64,000 nucleotides of DNA from an uncultured Clostridia bacterium (GCA_934631025.1 CAKTXR010000001.1:1-64000), one strand, 5' to 3'. Shown: positions 1 to 8,458, counted from the first letter of the stretch. The notes: generated from the letters alone by a model not told the origin. A program made the numbers and translations.

Positions 1-1
1 G

Positions 2-76
2 GAAGGCCTCCGCTTCGCTATCCGTGAAGGCGGCCGCACCGTTGGCTCCGGCGTTGTCACCAAGATCATGGAATAA
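2..76 (+). CDS. tuf: Elongation factor Tu, C-terminal end (partial)
   Basis: The first 24 codons read GLRFAIREGGRTVGSGVVTK and end IME-stop, which is the invariant C-terminus of EF-Tu domain 3. EF-Tu is the cytosolic GTPase that delivers aminoacyl-tRNA to the ribosome. The gene is cut by the window edge, so only the last part of domain 3 is visible. A strong hairpin follows at 149-184. The neighbourhood (tuf, then rpmG-secE-nusG-rplKA) is a common bacterial order, here interrupted by two membrane-protein genes. Confidence 0.95.
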   Translation, partial: EGLRFAIREGGRTVGSGVVTKIME

Positions 77-148
77 TCATAAGCGGGCGGTTCCGCAGGG
101 AGCGTCGCTTTGAGCGGACGCGCTTCGCAGCCTGATATTTCAGTATTC

Positions 149-184
149 ATGCAAGTTCCATGCCTTTCGGTATGGAACTTGCAT
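149..184 (+). terminator. Rho-independent-type terminator after tuf
   Basis: A 13-bp perfect inverted repeat (149-161 with 172-184) extends inward by three more pairs to a 4-nt TTTC loop. The T-tract behind it is weak. Its position just after tuf supports a terminator role. Confidence 0.7.
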
Positions 185-280
185 TTGCATACGGGGTTTT
201 CCGAAAAATGGCGCGGCTGGAAAGCGCCTGTGCATGAAACTTCGCAAAGCGTACTGCGGCTGACAGCGGGGAGGATGGGC

Positions 281-1453
281 ATGAGCCGGAAGGACACGGA
301 AGCGGTCAGGAAGAAAAAGAAGAAGAGCGGCTCTTCGGGCAAAAGCGCGGCGAAGAGCAAAAAGAGCACACAGGATAAAAAGCGGGCGGGCGCGCCTGAA
401 AAGGCCGTCAAGCTGACGAAAGAGGAAAAACTGAAGAAGCGCCGGCGCAGGACGATAGCCCGCGTTGTTCGGCGCGTGCTTTTGAGCCTGTTTACGCTCA
501 TCGCGCTGGTCGTGTTCGGTGCGTACGAGCTGCTCGGCGAGATCTTCAAAGGCCCTTCGCAGACGGCGGGCGACATACTGACCGTCTCTCTGCTCGAGAG
601 CAGCGCCGGCAAGTTCGTGCCGTATCTGTACTATTCGGCCGATGAAGTGGAGAACATCAAGAACCGCAACCGCCTGATCGAGAGCGAGGAGGAGACCAAC
701 ACCAGCCTGATCGTCATCGAAACGCCCGAGCCGGTCAAGGAGGGCGAAACGCCCGCTCCGGCCGAGGACGATATCACCGTGGAGACGGTGACCGGCGCGA
801 CCTACAAGGGCTGGATGCTGATCGTTAAAGATCCTTCGCGCGTGAAGGTGGGCGTGTCCAGCGACAACTTCTCCGAGGGACGCGGCGGCATGCACATCGA
901 CGAGATCGCCGAGAAGTATAACGCCGTGGCCGCGATCAACGGCGGCGCGTTCGCCGACAGCGGCGGAACCGGCAACGGCGGTATGCCCAGCGGCCTGACC
1001 ATCGCGGACGGCAAGATCTGCAATTCTCAGGGCGGCGCGGAGCACACCACCGTGGGCTTTGACAGCAACAACATACTGGTCGTGGGCAAGTTCACCAGGG
1101 CCAAGGCGACGGAGATGGGACTGCGCGACGCGGTGTCCTTCGGGCCAGCGCTCGTGGTCAACGGCGAGCCTTCCAAGTTCGAAGGCGTCAGCTCCGGCCT
1201 CAATCCCCGCACGGCCATCGGCCAGCGCGCGGACGGCGCGGTGCTCATGCTGGTCATCGACGGCCGGCAGGTCAACAGCCTGGGCGCGAGCATGGCCGAT
1301 CTGGTCGACGTGATGGTGCGCTACGGCGCGGTCAACGCCTGCAACCTGGACGGCGGCTCATCGTCGAACATGGTCTATGAGGGCGAGATTCTCAACGACG
1401 GCGTGGCTGTGACCGGATCGCGCCGAATCCCGACGACGTTCGTCGTTCAGTGA
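281..1453 (+). CDS. Membrane-anchored phosphodiester glycosidase (NAGPA/DUF2233-type) protein
   Basis: The protein has 390 aa if it starts at the ATG at 281, which follows a GGGGAGG ribosome site; frames upstream of that look non-coding. Residues 1-58 are extremely Lys/Arg/Ser-rich and presumably cytoplasmic. A single membrane helix spans about 66-82, so the rest should face outside. The C-terminal part has NAGPA-family hallmarks: AAINGGAF, a GMPSGLTI segment, NPRTAIG, and the terminal NLDGGSSSNM motif. This family cleaves sugar-phosphodiester bonds or modifies exopolysaccharide or wall glycans in Gram-positives. The next gene starts 13 nt later, so the two probably form an operon. The substrate is not predictable. 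Confidence 0.85.
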   Translation: MSRKDTEAVRKKKKKSGSSGKSAAKSKKSTQDKKRAGAPEKAVKLTKEEKLKKRRRRTIARVVRRVLLSLFTLIALVVFGAYELLGEIFKGPSQTAGDILTVSLLESSAGKFVPYLYYSADEVENIKNRNRLIESEEETNTSLIVIETPEPVKEGETPAPAEDDITVETVTGATYKGWMLIVKDPSRVKVGVSSDNFSEGRGGMHIDEIAEKYNAVAAINGGAFADSGGTGNGGMPSGLTIADGKICNSQGGAEHTTVGFDSNNILVVGKFTRAKATEMGLRDAVSFGPALVVNGEPSKFEGVSSGLNPRTAIGQRADGAVLMLVIDGRQVNSLGASMADLVDVMVRYGAVNACNLDGGSSSNMVYEGEILNDGVAVTGSRRIPTTFVVQ

Positions 1454-1466
1454 GAGGAGGCGCGCT

Positions 1467-2636
1467 ATGAAGGACTCTGAAAAGACTGCGGTCAAGGCCG
1501 CAAAGAAAGCGGCTTCCGAACCGAAGCGCATTACGGCCAAGGCGCGCCGCCGCAAACGGCGCAAGATCCATACGGCCATATTCTACAGCATCTACGCGCT
1601 GGTCGTCATCGCCGCGCTGATCGCCGTAAACGTGGGCAAGGGCAGGCTGCGCGCCAGCATGGAGGGCTACGAGGCCTCTCAGCCCAAGTACGCCGCCGAG
1701 GCCGCCGCGCAGATGTTCACGCAGCGGGATTACGCGGCGCTGTTCGACTGGGAGGATCAGTCGGTCTTTACCGCGCAGCACGAGACGCGCGAGCAGTACG
1801 TCCAGTATATGACCGATCTGCTCGCCGGCAAGGAGATCACCTGGAGCGAGGGCTACAGCACCGAGGCCGACACGAAGCTCTACGTCGTCAAGGCGGATGG
1901 CAGCAAGATCGGTGATTTTACGCTGCGCCAGAGCGCCGAGCCGGACGAGAGCGGCTACAGGCAGTGGCGGCTGGACGACGTGAAGCTCTATGTGCTCTCC
2001 GCGTCCACCTACACCGTGAAGGCGCCCTCGCGCTCGACGGTCGCCGTGGACGGCGTGACGCTGGACGACGGCTGCGTGACCGAGGAAAATATTCCGCTGT
2101 TCACCGTCTCGCTCAAGCTGCCGGGCGACGCGAAGGTTCCCACCGCGAAGGTGTATACGTTCTCGCGTTATTTCGGCGTGCAGGATGTGCGCGTGACCGA
2201 CTGGCGCGGCAATGCAAACGCCGTGACGCAGAGCGGCCGCGATTACACCGCCGCGTTTAACTACGACGACGAGGATCTGAGCGGCAACGAGGAGCGCATC
2301 ATCGAGACGGTGCGGAAGATGTCGTGCAGCATGACCAACGACTACAAGGATTACCGCTTCAAGCGCGAGTGCGTCGTGACCGACTCGCCGGCCGCCAGGT
2401 ACATCGACGCGTATGACAGCGACTGGGTGGCCAAGCACACGGGCTACGATTTCCTCAATATGCGCATCGACCACTACATCAGCTATGCGGACGACTGCTT
2501 CTCGGTTGAGGCGCATTACGACTATCAGATCAAGTATCGCAAGGCCGATCCGGAGATTTATCCCACGGCCTACAACCTGCTTTTCGTGCGCGTGGACGAC
2601 GAATGGCGGCTGTACGACTTTACGCTGATCTCATGA
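1467..2636 (+). CDS. Membrane-anchored hypothetical protein, possible NTF2-like extracytoplasmic domain
   Basis: This 389-aa protein is preceded by GAGAGGAGG and lies 13 nt after the NAGPA gene. Residues 1-34 are strongly basic, and one transmembrane helix follows at about 36-55 (FYSIYALVVIAALIAVNVG). The remaining ~330 residues are predicted extracytoplasmic. The segment after the helix (AAEAAAQMFTQRDYAALFDW) resembles the start of NTF2-like domains found in cell-wall proteins, but I do not recognise a definite family. It has no catalytic motif. The shared topology with its upstream neighbour (basic tail, one helix, outer domain) suggests both act at the cell envelope. Confidence 0.7.
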   Translation: MKDSEKTAVKAAKKAASEPKRITAKARRRKRRKIHTAIFYSIYALVVIAALIAVNVGKGRLRASMEGYEASQPKYAAEAAAQMFTQRDYAALFDWEDQSVFTAQHETREQYVQYMTDLLAGKEITWSEGYSTEADTKLYVVKADGSKIGDFTLRQSAEPDESGYRQWRLDDVKLYVLSASTYTVKAPSRSTVAVDGVTLDDGCVTEENIPLFTVSLKLPGDAKVPTAKVYTFSRYFGVQDVRVTDWRGNANAVTQSGRDYTAAFNYDDEDLSGNEERIIETVRKMSCSMTNDYKDYRFKRECVVTDSPAARYIDAYDSDWVAKHTGYDFLNMRIDHYISYADDCFSVEAHYDYQIKYRKADPEIYPTAYNLLFVRVDDEWRLYDFTLIS

Positions 2637-2679
2637 GCCGGCTTCCAATGTTATTTATGAAGGAAATTTTCCAAATGGA

Positions 2680-2708
2680 TTGACAAAGAGGCCGGAATAT
2701 GATAAAGT
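2680..2708 (+). promoter_or_regulatory. Sigma-A-type promoter for rpmG-secE-nusG
   Basis: A perfect TTGACA (2680-2685) lies 17 bp before TAAAGT (2703-2708); an overlapping TATGAT lies too close to be used. It is about 55 bp upstream of the rpmG start. Confidence 0.65.
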
Positions 2709-2764
2709 AGTAAGGCGTGTTCAAGGGGTTTATTTCTCATACTTTTCAATAGGAGGTGTCGCAG

Positions 2765-2926
2765 ATGGCATCCGATAAGCGCGTTAAGATTACGCTGTCC
2801 TGCACCGAGTGCAAGCAGCGCAATTACAATACCATCAAGAACAAGAAGAACGATCCCGATCGCCTTGAGATGAACAAGTATTGCCGCTTCTGCAAGAAGC
2901 ATACCGCTCACAAGGAAACGAAGTAA
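2765..2926 (+). CDS. rpmG: 50S ribosomal protein L33
   Basis: This 53-aa ORF begins after an AGGAGGTG ribosome site. It reads as bacterial L33 in the zinc-binding form, with two CxxC pairs (CTEC near residue 13 and CRFC near residue 40). L33 is a small component of the large subunit near the E site. It is first in the unit rpmG-secE-nusG, the classic arrangement in Gram-positive bacteria. All four cysteines are present, so this is the C+ (zinc-binding) paralogue type rather than the zinc-independent one induced in zinc starvation. Confidence 0.97.
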   Translation: MASDKRVKITLSCTECKQRNYNTIKNKKNDPDRLEMNKYCRFCKKHTAHKETK

Positions 2927-2968
2927 GGATTGTTCAGGGACCGAATAAGCTGCAAGGATGTGAATCGC

Positions 2969-3223
2969 ATGGCCAAGAAGGAAGAGGCTGCCAAGAAAGA
3001 GAACTTTATCGGCAAGGTGGGCAGATTCTTTAAGAACCTGGGAGTCCGTATCGCTCGCAGCTTCAAAGAGATGTATGCCGAACTCAAGAAGGTAACCTGG
3101 CCGCAGCGCAGTGAACTGATCAACTACTCCGTGGTTGTTCTGGCGTTCATGGTGGCGATGGGCATCGTGATCTTTGCGATCGATGCCGGCGCCGGCGCGC
3201 TCGTCAAGCTGATTACCCGCTGA
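2969..3223 (+). CDS. secE: Preprotein translocase subunit SecE
   Basis: This is an 84-aa protein from the ATG at 2969, chosen because AAGGATG lies 8 nt upstream; a TTG at 2930 would add an unlikely extension. It shows the single-helix Gram-positive SecE form: a basic N-terminus, the conserved EMYAELKKVTWPQRSEL amphipathic segment, then one transmembrane helix at about 53-74. SecE clamps the SecY channel in the plasma membrane. The order rpmG-secE-nusG is conserved across bacteria and confirms the call. Confidence 0.96.
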   Translation: MAKKEEAAKKENFIGKVGRFFKNLGVRIARSFKEMYAELKKVTWPQRSELINYSVVVLAFMVAMGIVIFAIDAGAGALVKLITR

Positions 3224-3240
3224 TAGGGTTGGGTGGCAGT

Positions 3241-3768
3241 ATGTCAGAAAAGGCTGAAACGGCTCAGTGGTATGTCGTGCATACCTACTCGGGCTATGAA
3301 AACAAGGTCAAGGCCAATCTGGAGAAATCCGTCGAGAACAACGAAGGCCTCCAGAGCCTGATTCAGGAAATCAGCATTCCTGTCGAAGAAGTCGTTGAAA
3401 TCCGCAATGGCAAGCGCCATACGATTCAGCGCAAGATTTTCCCCGGCTATGTGCTGGTGAAAATGATCATGAACAACGAAACCTGGTATATCGTGCGCAA
3501 CACGCGCGGCGTGACCGGCTTCGTTGGCCCGGGATCTCATCCCGTCCCGCTGAAGGAGAATGAGATCGAATTCATGCTCAACCGCGCGACGGTGTCCGTG
3601 GACATCGCAGTGGGCGAGGATGTGCGCGTACTGTCCGGCCCGCTGGTCGACCATGTCGGCAAGGTGACGGACATCGACACGATCAGTCAGAAGATCTTCG
3701 TGACGGTTTCCATGTTCGGCCGCGATGTGCCGGTCGAGCTGGAATATGATCAGGTCGTACGCGTCTGA
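3241..3768 (+). CDS. nusG: Transcription termination/antitermination protein NusG
   Basis: The protein has 175 aa, the normal family length, starting at the ATG at 3241. It carries the NGN domain (WYVVHTYSGYENKV, IFPGYVLVKM, VRNTRGVTGFVG) followed by a KOW domain (GPLVDHVGKV). It binds RNA polymerase during elongation and links transcription to Rho or the ribosome. It lies 17 nt after secE. A small 6-bp hairpin (3780-3796) lies between nusG and rplK and may attenuate readthrough, but it lacks a T-run, so cotranscription with rplK remains likely. Confidence 0.97.
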   Translation: MSEKAETAQWYVVHTYSGYENKVKANLEKSVENNEGLQSLIQEISIPVEEVVEIRNGKRHTIQRKIFPGYVLVKMIMNNETWYIVRNTRGVTGFVGPGSHPVPLKENEIEFMLNRATVSVDIAVGEDVRVLSGPLVDHVGKVTDIDTISQKIFVTVSMFGRDVPVELEYDQVVRV

Positions 3769-3867
3769 CAGGCTTGAACATCCCCGTTTTGGGGATTTCA
3801 GGGGAGTGGGAGGAAGGCGCAAAGGCGCGTTCCGCTACACCACATACGAGTAGAGGAGGATACCCCC

Positions 3868-4293
3868 ATGGCAAAGAAAGTAACTGCGCTCATCAAGCTG
3901 CAGGTCAATGCCGGCAAGGCGACGCCCGCGCCGCCTATCGGTCCTGCGCTGGGTCAGCACGGCGTGAACATTCCCGGATTCTGCAAAGAGTTCAACGATC
4001 GTACCGCCAAGCAGGTCGGCCTGGTTATCCCGGTTGTCATCACCGTTTACCAGGATCGTACCTTCACGTTCATCACCAAGACGCCGCCCGCTGCCGTCCT
4101 GATCAAGAAGGCCTGCGGCATTGAGCACGCGTCCGGCCGCCCCAACAAGGATAAGGTCGCTCAGATCACCAAGGCTCAGGTCAAGGAAATTGCCGAGCTG
4201 AAGATGCCCGATCTGAACGCCGCTTCCGTTGAGGCTGCGATGAGCATGGTCGCCGGTACTGCCCGCTCCATGGGCATTGTCGTCGTCGACTGA
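3868..4293 (+). CDS. rplK: 50S ribosomal protein L11
   Basis: This is a 141-aa protein of normal length. It begins with the L11 signature (VTALIKLQVNAGKATPAPPIGPALGQHGVNI, here quoted only to position the proline-rich switch region near residues 18-30) and ends with the rRNA-binding C-terminal domain (IEHASGRPNKDKVAQIT onward). A strong GAGGAGG site precedes it. L11 forms the GTPase-associated centre with 23S rRNA. It is followed by rplA, as in nearly all bacteria. Confidence 0.97.
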   Translation: MAKKVTALIKLQVNAGKATPAPPIGPALGQHGVNIPGFCKEFNDRTAKQVGLVIPVVITVYQDRTFTFITKTPPAAVLIKKACGIEHASGRPNKDKVAQITKAQVKEIAELKMPDLNAASVEAAMSMVAGTARSMGIVVVD

Positions 4294-4396
4294 TTTCCGG
4301 TTCGCTCGTAAAAGAGCGCGCCGCCGCTCGATTTACTCGGGCGCCAGAATCAAGTGGGAGGATTCATTCCGCTTGGACCACGAGGAGGAAATATAG

Positions 4397-5077
4397 ATGG
4401 GAAAGAAATATACTGACAGCGCAAAGCTGATCGACAGCCAGAAGCAGTATGATCCTGAAGAGGCCGTTGCCCTCGTTAAGCAGACTGCCAAGGCCAAGTT
4501 CGATGAAACGATTGAGATCTCCCTGCGCATGGGCGTTGACCCCCGTCACGCCGATCAGCAGATTCGCGGCACTGTCGTTCTGCCTCATGGCACCGGCAAG
4601 AAGATGACCGTTCTGGTCTTTGCGAAGGGCGCCAAGGTTCAGGAAGCTCTGGACGCCGGCGCTGACTTTGTGGGCGCTGAGGATCTGGTCGCCAAGATTC
4701 AGGGCGGCTGGTTCGGATTCGACGTCTGCGTGGCCACGCCTGACATGATGGGCGTCGTCGGCCGTCTGGGCCGCGTGCTGGGCCCCAAGGGCCTCATGCC
4801 CAACCCCAAGACCGGCACCGTTACGATGGATCTGACCAAGGCCATCAACGACATCAAAGCCGGTAAGGTCGAGTACCGCGTTGACAAGACCGCCATCATC
4901 CACTGCCCCCTGGGCAAGGCTTCCTTCACCGAGGAGCAGCTGGGCGCGAACCTGCGCACCCTGATGGAGGCTGTCATCAAGGCGAAGCCCGCTTCCGCGA
5001 AGGGCACCTACATCCGTTCCGCCGTTATCTCCAGCACCATGGGCCCCGGCATCAAGCTGAACGCCCTGAAGTTCTGA
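4397..5077 (+). CDS. rplA: 50S ribosomal protein L1
   Basis: This 226-aa protein starts after CGAGGAGG. It has the two-domain L1 fold signatures, including GPKGLMPNPKTGTV and the C-terminal SSTMGPGIKLN segment. L1 forms the mobile stalk beside the ribosomal E site and in many bacteria represses its own operon. The 103-nt gap between rplK and rplA could hold an L1-binding mRNA site, but I cannot identify one with certainty. Unlike the standard order, rplJ does not follow; a terminator closes the unit at 5099-5125. Confidence 0.97.
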   Translation: MGKKYTDSAKLIDSQKQYDPEEAVALVKQTAKAKFDETIEISLRMGVDPRHADQQIRGTVVLPHGTGKKMTVLVFAKGAKVQEALDAGADFVGAEDLVAKIQGGWFGFDVCVATPDMMGVVGRLGRVLGPKGLMPNPKTGTVTMDLTKAINDIKAGKVEYRVDKTAIIHCPLGKASFTEEQLGANLRTLMEAVIKAKPASAKGTYIRSAVISSTMGPGIKLNALKF

Positions 5078-5098
5078 TAAAACGCGAATGGCTTTTAA

Positions 5099-5125
5099 GA
5101 CCGTCGAGCAATCGGCGGTCTTTTT
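5099..5125 (+). terminator. Terminator after rplA
   Basis: GACCG and CGGTC arms flank a short loop and are followed by five Ts. This ends the rpmG-to-rplA cluster before rplJL. Confidence 0.8.
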
Positions 5126-5362
5126 GTATGGCAGCCGAGGGGGCGGTATATCTGAAAGAGCCATGGAGCGGTAGGGTAGATGCGCCCCACAGGGGAATAG
5201 TCAGATATTGATAATATGCAAGATGTGAACGAATCCCGAGGAGCGGGTTTGCAAAGCGGAGAGCGTGATGACAACTTTTTTCGATGCTCTATTTAGAGGG
5301 CGGTCACAGGCAGTATGCTTATATGGGGGCGGGGCATCCTCGTTCAACGGGTGGTTGTGGAT
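5125..5362 (+). repeat. Dispersed intergenic repeat, copy A
   Basis: This stretch is clearly related to 13661-13863. Both copies start TGTATGGCAG directly behind a gene terminator. Both contain a small C-run/G-run hairpin (here CCCCACAGGGG), then share the blocks GAACGAATCC, AAGCGGAGAG and TTTTTTCGATG, and end at CGTTCAACGG. The ends of the core (TGAACG and CGTTCA) are inverted repeats. It has no convincing coding capacity. It may be a non-autonomous mobile element or a structured RNA. Confidence 0.7.
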
Positions 5363-5654
5363 TTATCGAATTGCAAATATGGAAAGCGCCGCACGGAAGA
5401 ACGCCGGCATGAGAGGGGCGCAAAAAATCCCGCCCAGCGCGGTCTTTGGCCTGAAATCAGTTTGGCATCCTTTGGGAAGCTGAGACATTTGCATTCAGGG
5501 GGCCATGCGCTACACCATTATGAATAATCCGCTCGAATTTGCCCGTATGTCCTTTGGGGTATATTCAGAGACGGTTTGGCCTTTCCAAAAGCTGAAGCCC
5601 TGCGCGCCATTTACACAGGGCTTTCTCAATTTGTGTTTTGAGCGGAATGCGTGC
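5363..5654. other. Non-coding stretch between repeat copy A and the phosphatase gene
   Basis: No gene is supported here. One hairpin, AGCCCTG...CAGGGCT (about 5593-5622), could end transcription of the minus-strand phosphatase gene, although it lacks a strong T-run. Codon statistics and ribosome sites for the small frames in this interval are unconvincing. Confidence 0.5.
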
Positions 5655-6656
5655 TTACGCGTCCTCCAGCATCAGCCGCTGGAAGGCGTTCATTTCCTCA
5701 GGCGTGATTCCCGCTGCCTGCCAGTAGCGCTCCGCACGGAGCTGTGGCGAGCTGCTTCGGGGCGCAAAGGCGTCCAGCACCGCCATGAACTGCTCGAATA
5801 CTTCTGACGACCGGCTGCGCTTGCCCCAGATGGAGAGGGAAGTGATCTCATAATCCAGCAGCAGATGCTCCTCCCGCACGCCCAGCAGCGCCAGCAGCAG
5901 ATAGCACAGGCAGCCGGTGCGATCCGCGCCGCCCCAGCAATGCACATAAATCGGATAGGCTTCTTCGTTCAGCAGCGCGCGAAAGACTGCGCCATAGGCT
6001 TGAAGCTGGTCGGGCTGAGACAGGGCGGCATAGGCGCTGATGGGCTGATGTACCCATCGAACCGCCTGCGCGTCCAGCCCCGGCTCCTGCGTTTCCTCGC
6101 GCAGATCCAGATCAGTCCTGACGCGCAGCCGATGGAGCAGCTCGTCCAGTCCGCGGGGCGTAAGCTGCATATGCCGGTCAAATTCGGAGCCGCGATAGAT
6201 CAGCCCCTGCCGGACGCGGCGGTCCGCGTCTGTCGGCCAGCCGCCCAGATCGCGCACGTTTGTGTCGCCGTCCAAATGGATAAAGCGGGGCAGGCTGTTT
6301 TCCGTTTCAAACCAGCCGGCGGCCGTCTGGCCCTCAGAGCAGACCGACCAGTCGTATCGCTCTCCGGCGCGCAGGTTACGGACGGTCAGCGTCTGCGTAT
6401 CGTCTGCGTTGAACGTCCACGCTTCGGCCCGACAGCGCAGCGCGACGCGGCAGCGTCCCGACGTTCCCCGCCATGCGAGCGCAACGCCCGCGCCCAGAGA
6501 GCAGTCCTCTCCCTCCGAGCGATTCAGGTTGAGGAAATCGATCGGCTGCGCGCCGGCGCTTTCCGGCTGTCCGGCCTGATCGATGAAGGCCTGCTGAGCG
6601 GCTGTGAGCAGCGATACCCGCGCCCCTCTGGCCGGTGTGATCAATTCTATGTTCAT
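5655..6656 (-). CDS. Tyrosine-protein phosphatase (IphP/SIW14-like)
   Basis: The protein has 333 aa, with its start set at the ATG at 6656 (AAGGA just upstream). The C-terminal half carries the family hallmarks: NVRDLGG at residues 133-139, YRGSEF at about 154-159, and the CX5R phosphatase loop HCWGGADRTG with Cys240 as nucleophile and Arg246. The first ~120 residues form a separate, possibly beta-sandwich domain (WRGTSG...VRNLRAGERYDWSV) that resembles fibronectin-type modules. No signal peptide is visible, so it should act in the cytoplasm. Related enzymes dephosphorylate phosphotyrosine or phosphoinositides. It is a single-gene unit with its own promoter at 6761-6790. Confidence 0.85.
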   Translation of the reverse strand: MNIELITPARGARVSLLTAAQQAFIDQAGQPESAGAQPIDFLNLNRSEGEDCSLGAGVALAWRGTSGRCRVALRCRAEAWTFNADDTQTLTVRNLRAGERYDWSVCSEGQTAAGWFETENSLPRFIHLDGDTNVRDLGGWPTDADRRVRQGLIYRGSEFDRHMQLTPRGLDELLHRLRVRTDLDLREETQEPGLDAQAVRWVHQPISAYAALSQPDQLQAYGAVFRALLNEEAYPIYVHCWGGADRTGCLCYLLLALLGVREEHLLLDYEITSLSIWGKRSRSSEVFEQFMAVLDAFAPRSSSPQLRAERYWQAAGITPEEMNAFQRLMLEDA

Positions 6657-6965
6657 CGCGCGTTCATCCTTCTTTGAAATATTCGGTGGTGAGCTTCGGC
6701 GTTTTTCCGGATCGTTCCGCGGCGCTCCCAAAGCGTCTTTTGGAACGAATTCCAAGCGCTATTATAGCATTGAGCGGGAAGCCGTGTCAACGTTCAGGCG
6801 GCGTGCTTGAGCGTCCGAAAATCTGCATGAACCGCGGCGCGAGCGTGAAAACTATGGGCAATGCGCCTTCAAAGGGGCATTTTGGCGATATGCGCGTTAA
6901 GGCGCTTGCTGCGCGGCGGCGTTTGTGGTATGCTTTGAAAAAACGGAGAAAGAGGGTGCGCTGCG
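6657..6965. other. Divergent intergenic region (phosphatase/bile salt hydrolase)
   Basis: This 309-bp region holds the minus-strand phosphatase promoter and a plus-strand promoter for the hydrolase: TTGCTG (6906-6911), a 17-bp spacer and TATGCT (6929-6934). No gene is visible in it. Confidence 0.55.
6761..6790 (-). promoter_or_regulatory. Promoter of the tyrosine phosphatase gene, with downstream palindrome
   Basis: On the minus strand TTGACA (6785-6790) and TATAAT (6761-6766) are separated by 18 bp. Just downstream, in the untranslated leader, is the inverted repeat TTGGAA-CGAA-TTCCAA (6740-6755), which is well placed for an operator. Confidence 0.65.
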
Positions 6966-7940
6966 ATGTGTACGGCGGCGACTTATAAGACGAAGGATTT
7001 CTATATCGGCAGGACGCTGGACTATGAGTTTTCCTATGGCGAGGAGGTAGTGGTCATGCCGCGCGCCTATCCGCTGGTATTCCGGCATATGGGACGCAGG
7101 GACGCGCACTACGCCATGATCGGCATGGCGCACGTTGCGGACGGCTATCCGCTCTATTACGACGCGGCCAACGAGAAGGGGCTGGGCATGGCCGGACTGA
7201 ATTTCGTCGGCAACGCGGTCTATGCGGAGTGTGTAGAAGGCAGGGACAATGTGGCGCAGTTCGAGTTCATTCCGTGGGTGCTGTGCCAGTGCGCGAGCGT
7301 TCAGGAGGCGCGGGCGCTGCTCTCGCGGATGAATCTGGTCGGCACGCGCTTCAGCGAGCGCTTTCCGGCGGCGCAGCTGCACTGGATCATTGCCGACGCG
7401 CGGGAAGCGATCGTCGTCGAGTCGATGAAGGACGGGCTGAGGATCTACGACAATCCCGTGGGCGTGCTGACCAACAATCCGCCCTTCGAGCAGCAGATGT
7501 TCGCGCTGAACAACTACATCGGCCTGTCGCCGAAGCAGCCGGAGAACCGCTTTTCCGGGCGGCTGCCGCTTGAGACATACAGCCGCGGCATGGGCGCGCT
7601 GGGGCTGCCGGGCGATCTCAGCTCCATGTCGCGCTTTGCGCGCGTGGCGTTTGTCAGGATGAACGCCGTTTCGGGCGACACGGAAGCGGAGAGCGTGAGC
7701 CAGTTCTTCCACATACTGGGCGCGGTCGATCAGCAGCGCGGCTGCTGCGAGGTGTCGGACGGAAAATATGAGATCACGATCTACACCTCCTGCTGCAACG
7801 CGACGCGCGGCGTTTATTACTACACGACCTACGACAACCATCAGATCACGGCGGTGGATATGCGCCGCGAGAACCTGGACGGCAGCGCGCTGATTCGCTA
7901 TCCGATGATCACCGGCGCGCATATCTTTGAGCAGAACTGA
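6966..7940 (+). CDS. bsh: Choloylglycine hydrolase (conjugated bile salt hydrolase)
   Basis: The 324-aa protein starts MCTAATY, so removal of Met1 would expose Cys2, the N-terminal nucleophile of this Ntn-hydrolase family. The other catalytic residues are present: Arg16 and Asp19 (GRTLDYE), Asn80 (GLNF), Asn170/171 (VLTNNPPF) and Arg223 (LPGDLSSMSRF). Penicillin V acylases share the fold, but NEKGLGMAGLNF and the GDLSSMSRF segment match bile salt hydrolases best. The enzyme removes glycine or taurine from conjugated bile acids. It has no signal peptide and is therefore cytoplasmic. A hypothetical gene follows 11 nt downstream. Confidence 0.93.
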   Translation: MCTAATYKTKDFYIGRTLDYEFSYGEEVVVMPRAYPLVFRHMGRRDAHYAMIGMAHVADGYPLYYDAANEKGLGMAGLNFVGNAVYAECVEGRDNVAQFEFIPWVLCQCASVQEARALLSRMNLVGTRFSERFPAAQLHWIIADAREAIVVESMKDGLRIYDNPVGVLTNNPPFEQQMFALNNYIGLSPKQPENRFSGRLPLETYSRGMGALGLPGDLSSMSRFARVAFVRMNAVSGDTEAESVSQFFHILGAVDQQRGCCEVSDGKYEITIYTSCCNATRGVYYYTTYDNHQITAVDMRRENLDGSALIRYPMITGAHIFEQN

Positions 7941-7951
7941 GGAGGAACGTC

Positions 7952-8395
7952 ATGTGCGATTATGATCGGCAGGCTGAAGCGCTGCTGGAAGCGCCCTGCT
8001 ATATCGTTGATTTTCTGCCTGAAACTGTTCCGGAGGGCGCAGCGGGACAGTATTTCGCCGTGGAGCGCTACTGGCTGGACAGCAGGCGGCACGGCGCGCT
8101 GGCGGAAAAGTTTGCCGGCATAATATTGAAGCTGATGTGCTATTACCGCATGGTGATCGACGAGAACGGCTGGACGGAGCGCCCCGATCCGGCGCGGATC
8201 GATCGCATTATTGCGGAAATTGCGAAAGAGCGCGCCGGAACGCTGAATTGCCTCTTTCCCGATGAAAACGCGCTGGTTGTGCTGGACGGCGACAGCCTGA
8301 ATCTTGCGGTGTACAATCCGGACGAAAAGATGCGGGCGCTCATTGCGGCGCTGGCGCAGTCTGAGGGACTGTTCTGGCGGCCGGCCGCGCTTTGA
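7952..8395 (+). CDS. Hypothetical protein in operon with bile salt hydrolase
   Basis: This 147-aa protein starts 11 nt after the hydrolase stop with a GGAGG ribosome site, so the two are probably cotranscribed. It is acidic and soluble with mixed helix and strand. Features include an N-terminal MCDYDRQAEALLEAPCYIVDFLP segment (quoted to mark two cysteines) and a central GIILKLMCYYRMV helix. I do not recognise a family. Position suggests some link to the hydrolase, but this is inference only. Confidence 0.7.
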   Translation: MCDYDRQAEALLEAPCYIVDFLPETVPEGAAGQYFAVERYWLDSRRHGALAEKFAGIILKLMCYYRMVIDENGWTERPDPARIDRIIAEIAKERAGTLNCLFPDENALVVLDGDSLNLAVYNPDEKMRALIAALAQSEGLFWRPAAL

Positions 8396-8404
8396 AAGGC
8401 ATAG

Positions 8405-8432
8405 AAAAAAGCCCCATCCAAACGGACGGGGC
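8405..8432 (-). terminator. Terminator of rplJL (possibly bidirectional)
   Basis: GCCCCATCC and GGACGGGGC form a stem with one mismatch. On the minus strand it is followed by six Ts (8405-8410), suiting rplL. On the plus strand the tail is TTTC, so it may also stop the convergent operon. Confidence 0.8.
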
Positions 8433-8458
8433 TTTCATGCTGCCTGAGCAGCGAAAAA

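Noticed and set aside
110..280. Upstream extension of the NAGPA-like protein from 110
   Set aside because: It would include the tuf terminator hairpin as coding sequence. The ATG at 281 has a good ribosome site and begins the usual basic tail.
5265..5527. Small plus-strand frames within and after repeat copy A
   Set aside because: They translate repeat sequence, have no ribosome site, and are not conserved as protein in copy B.
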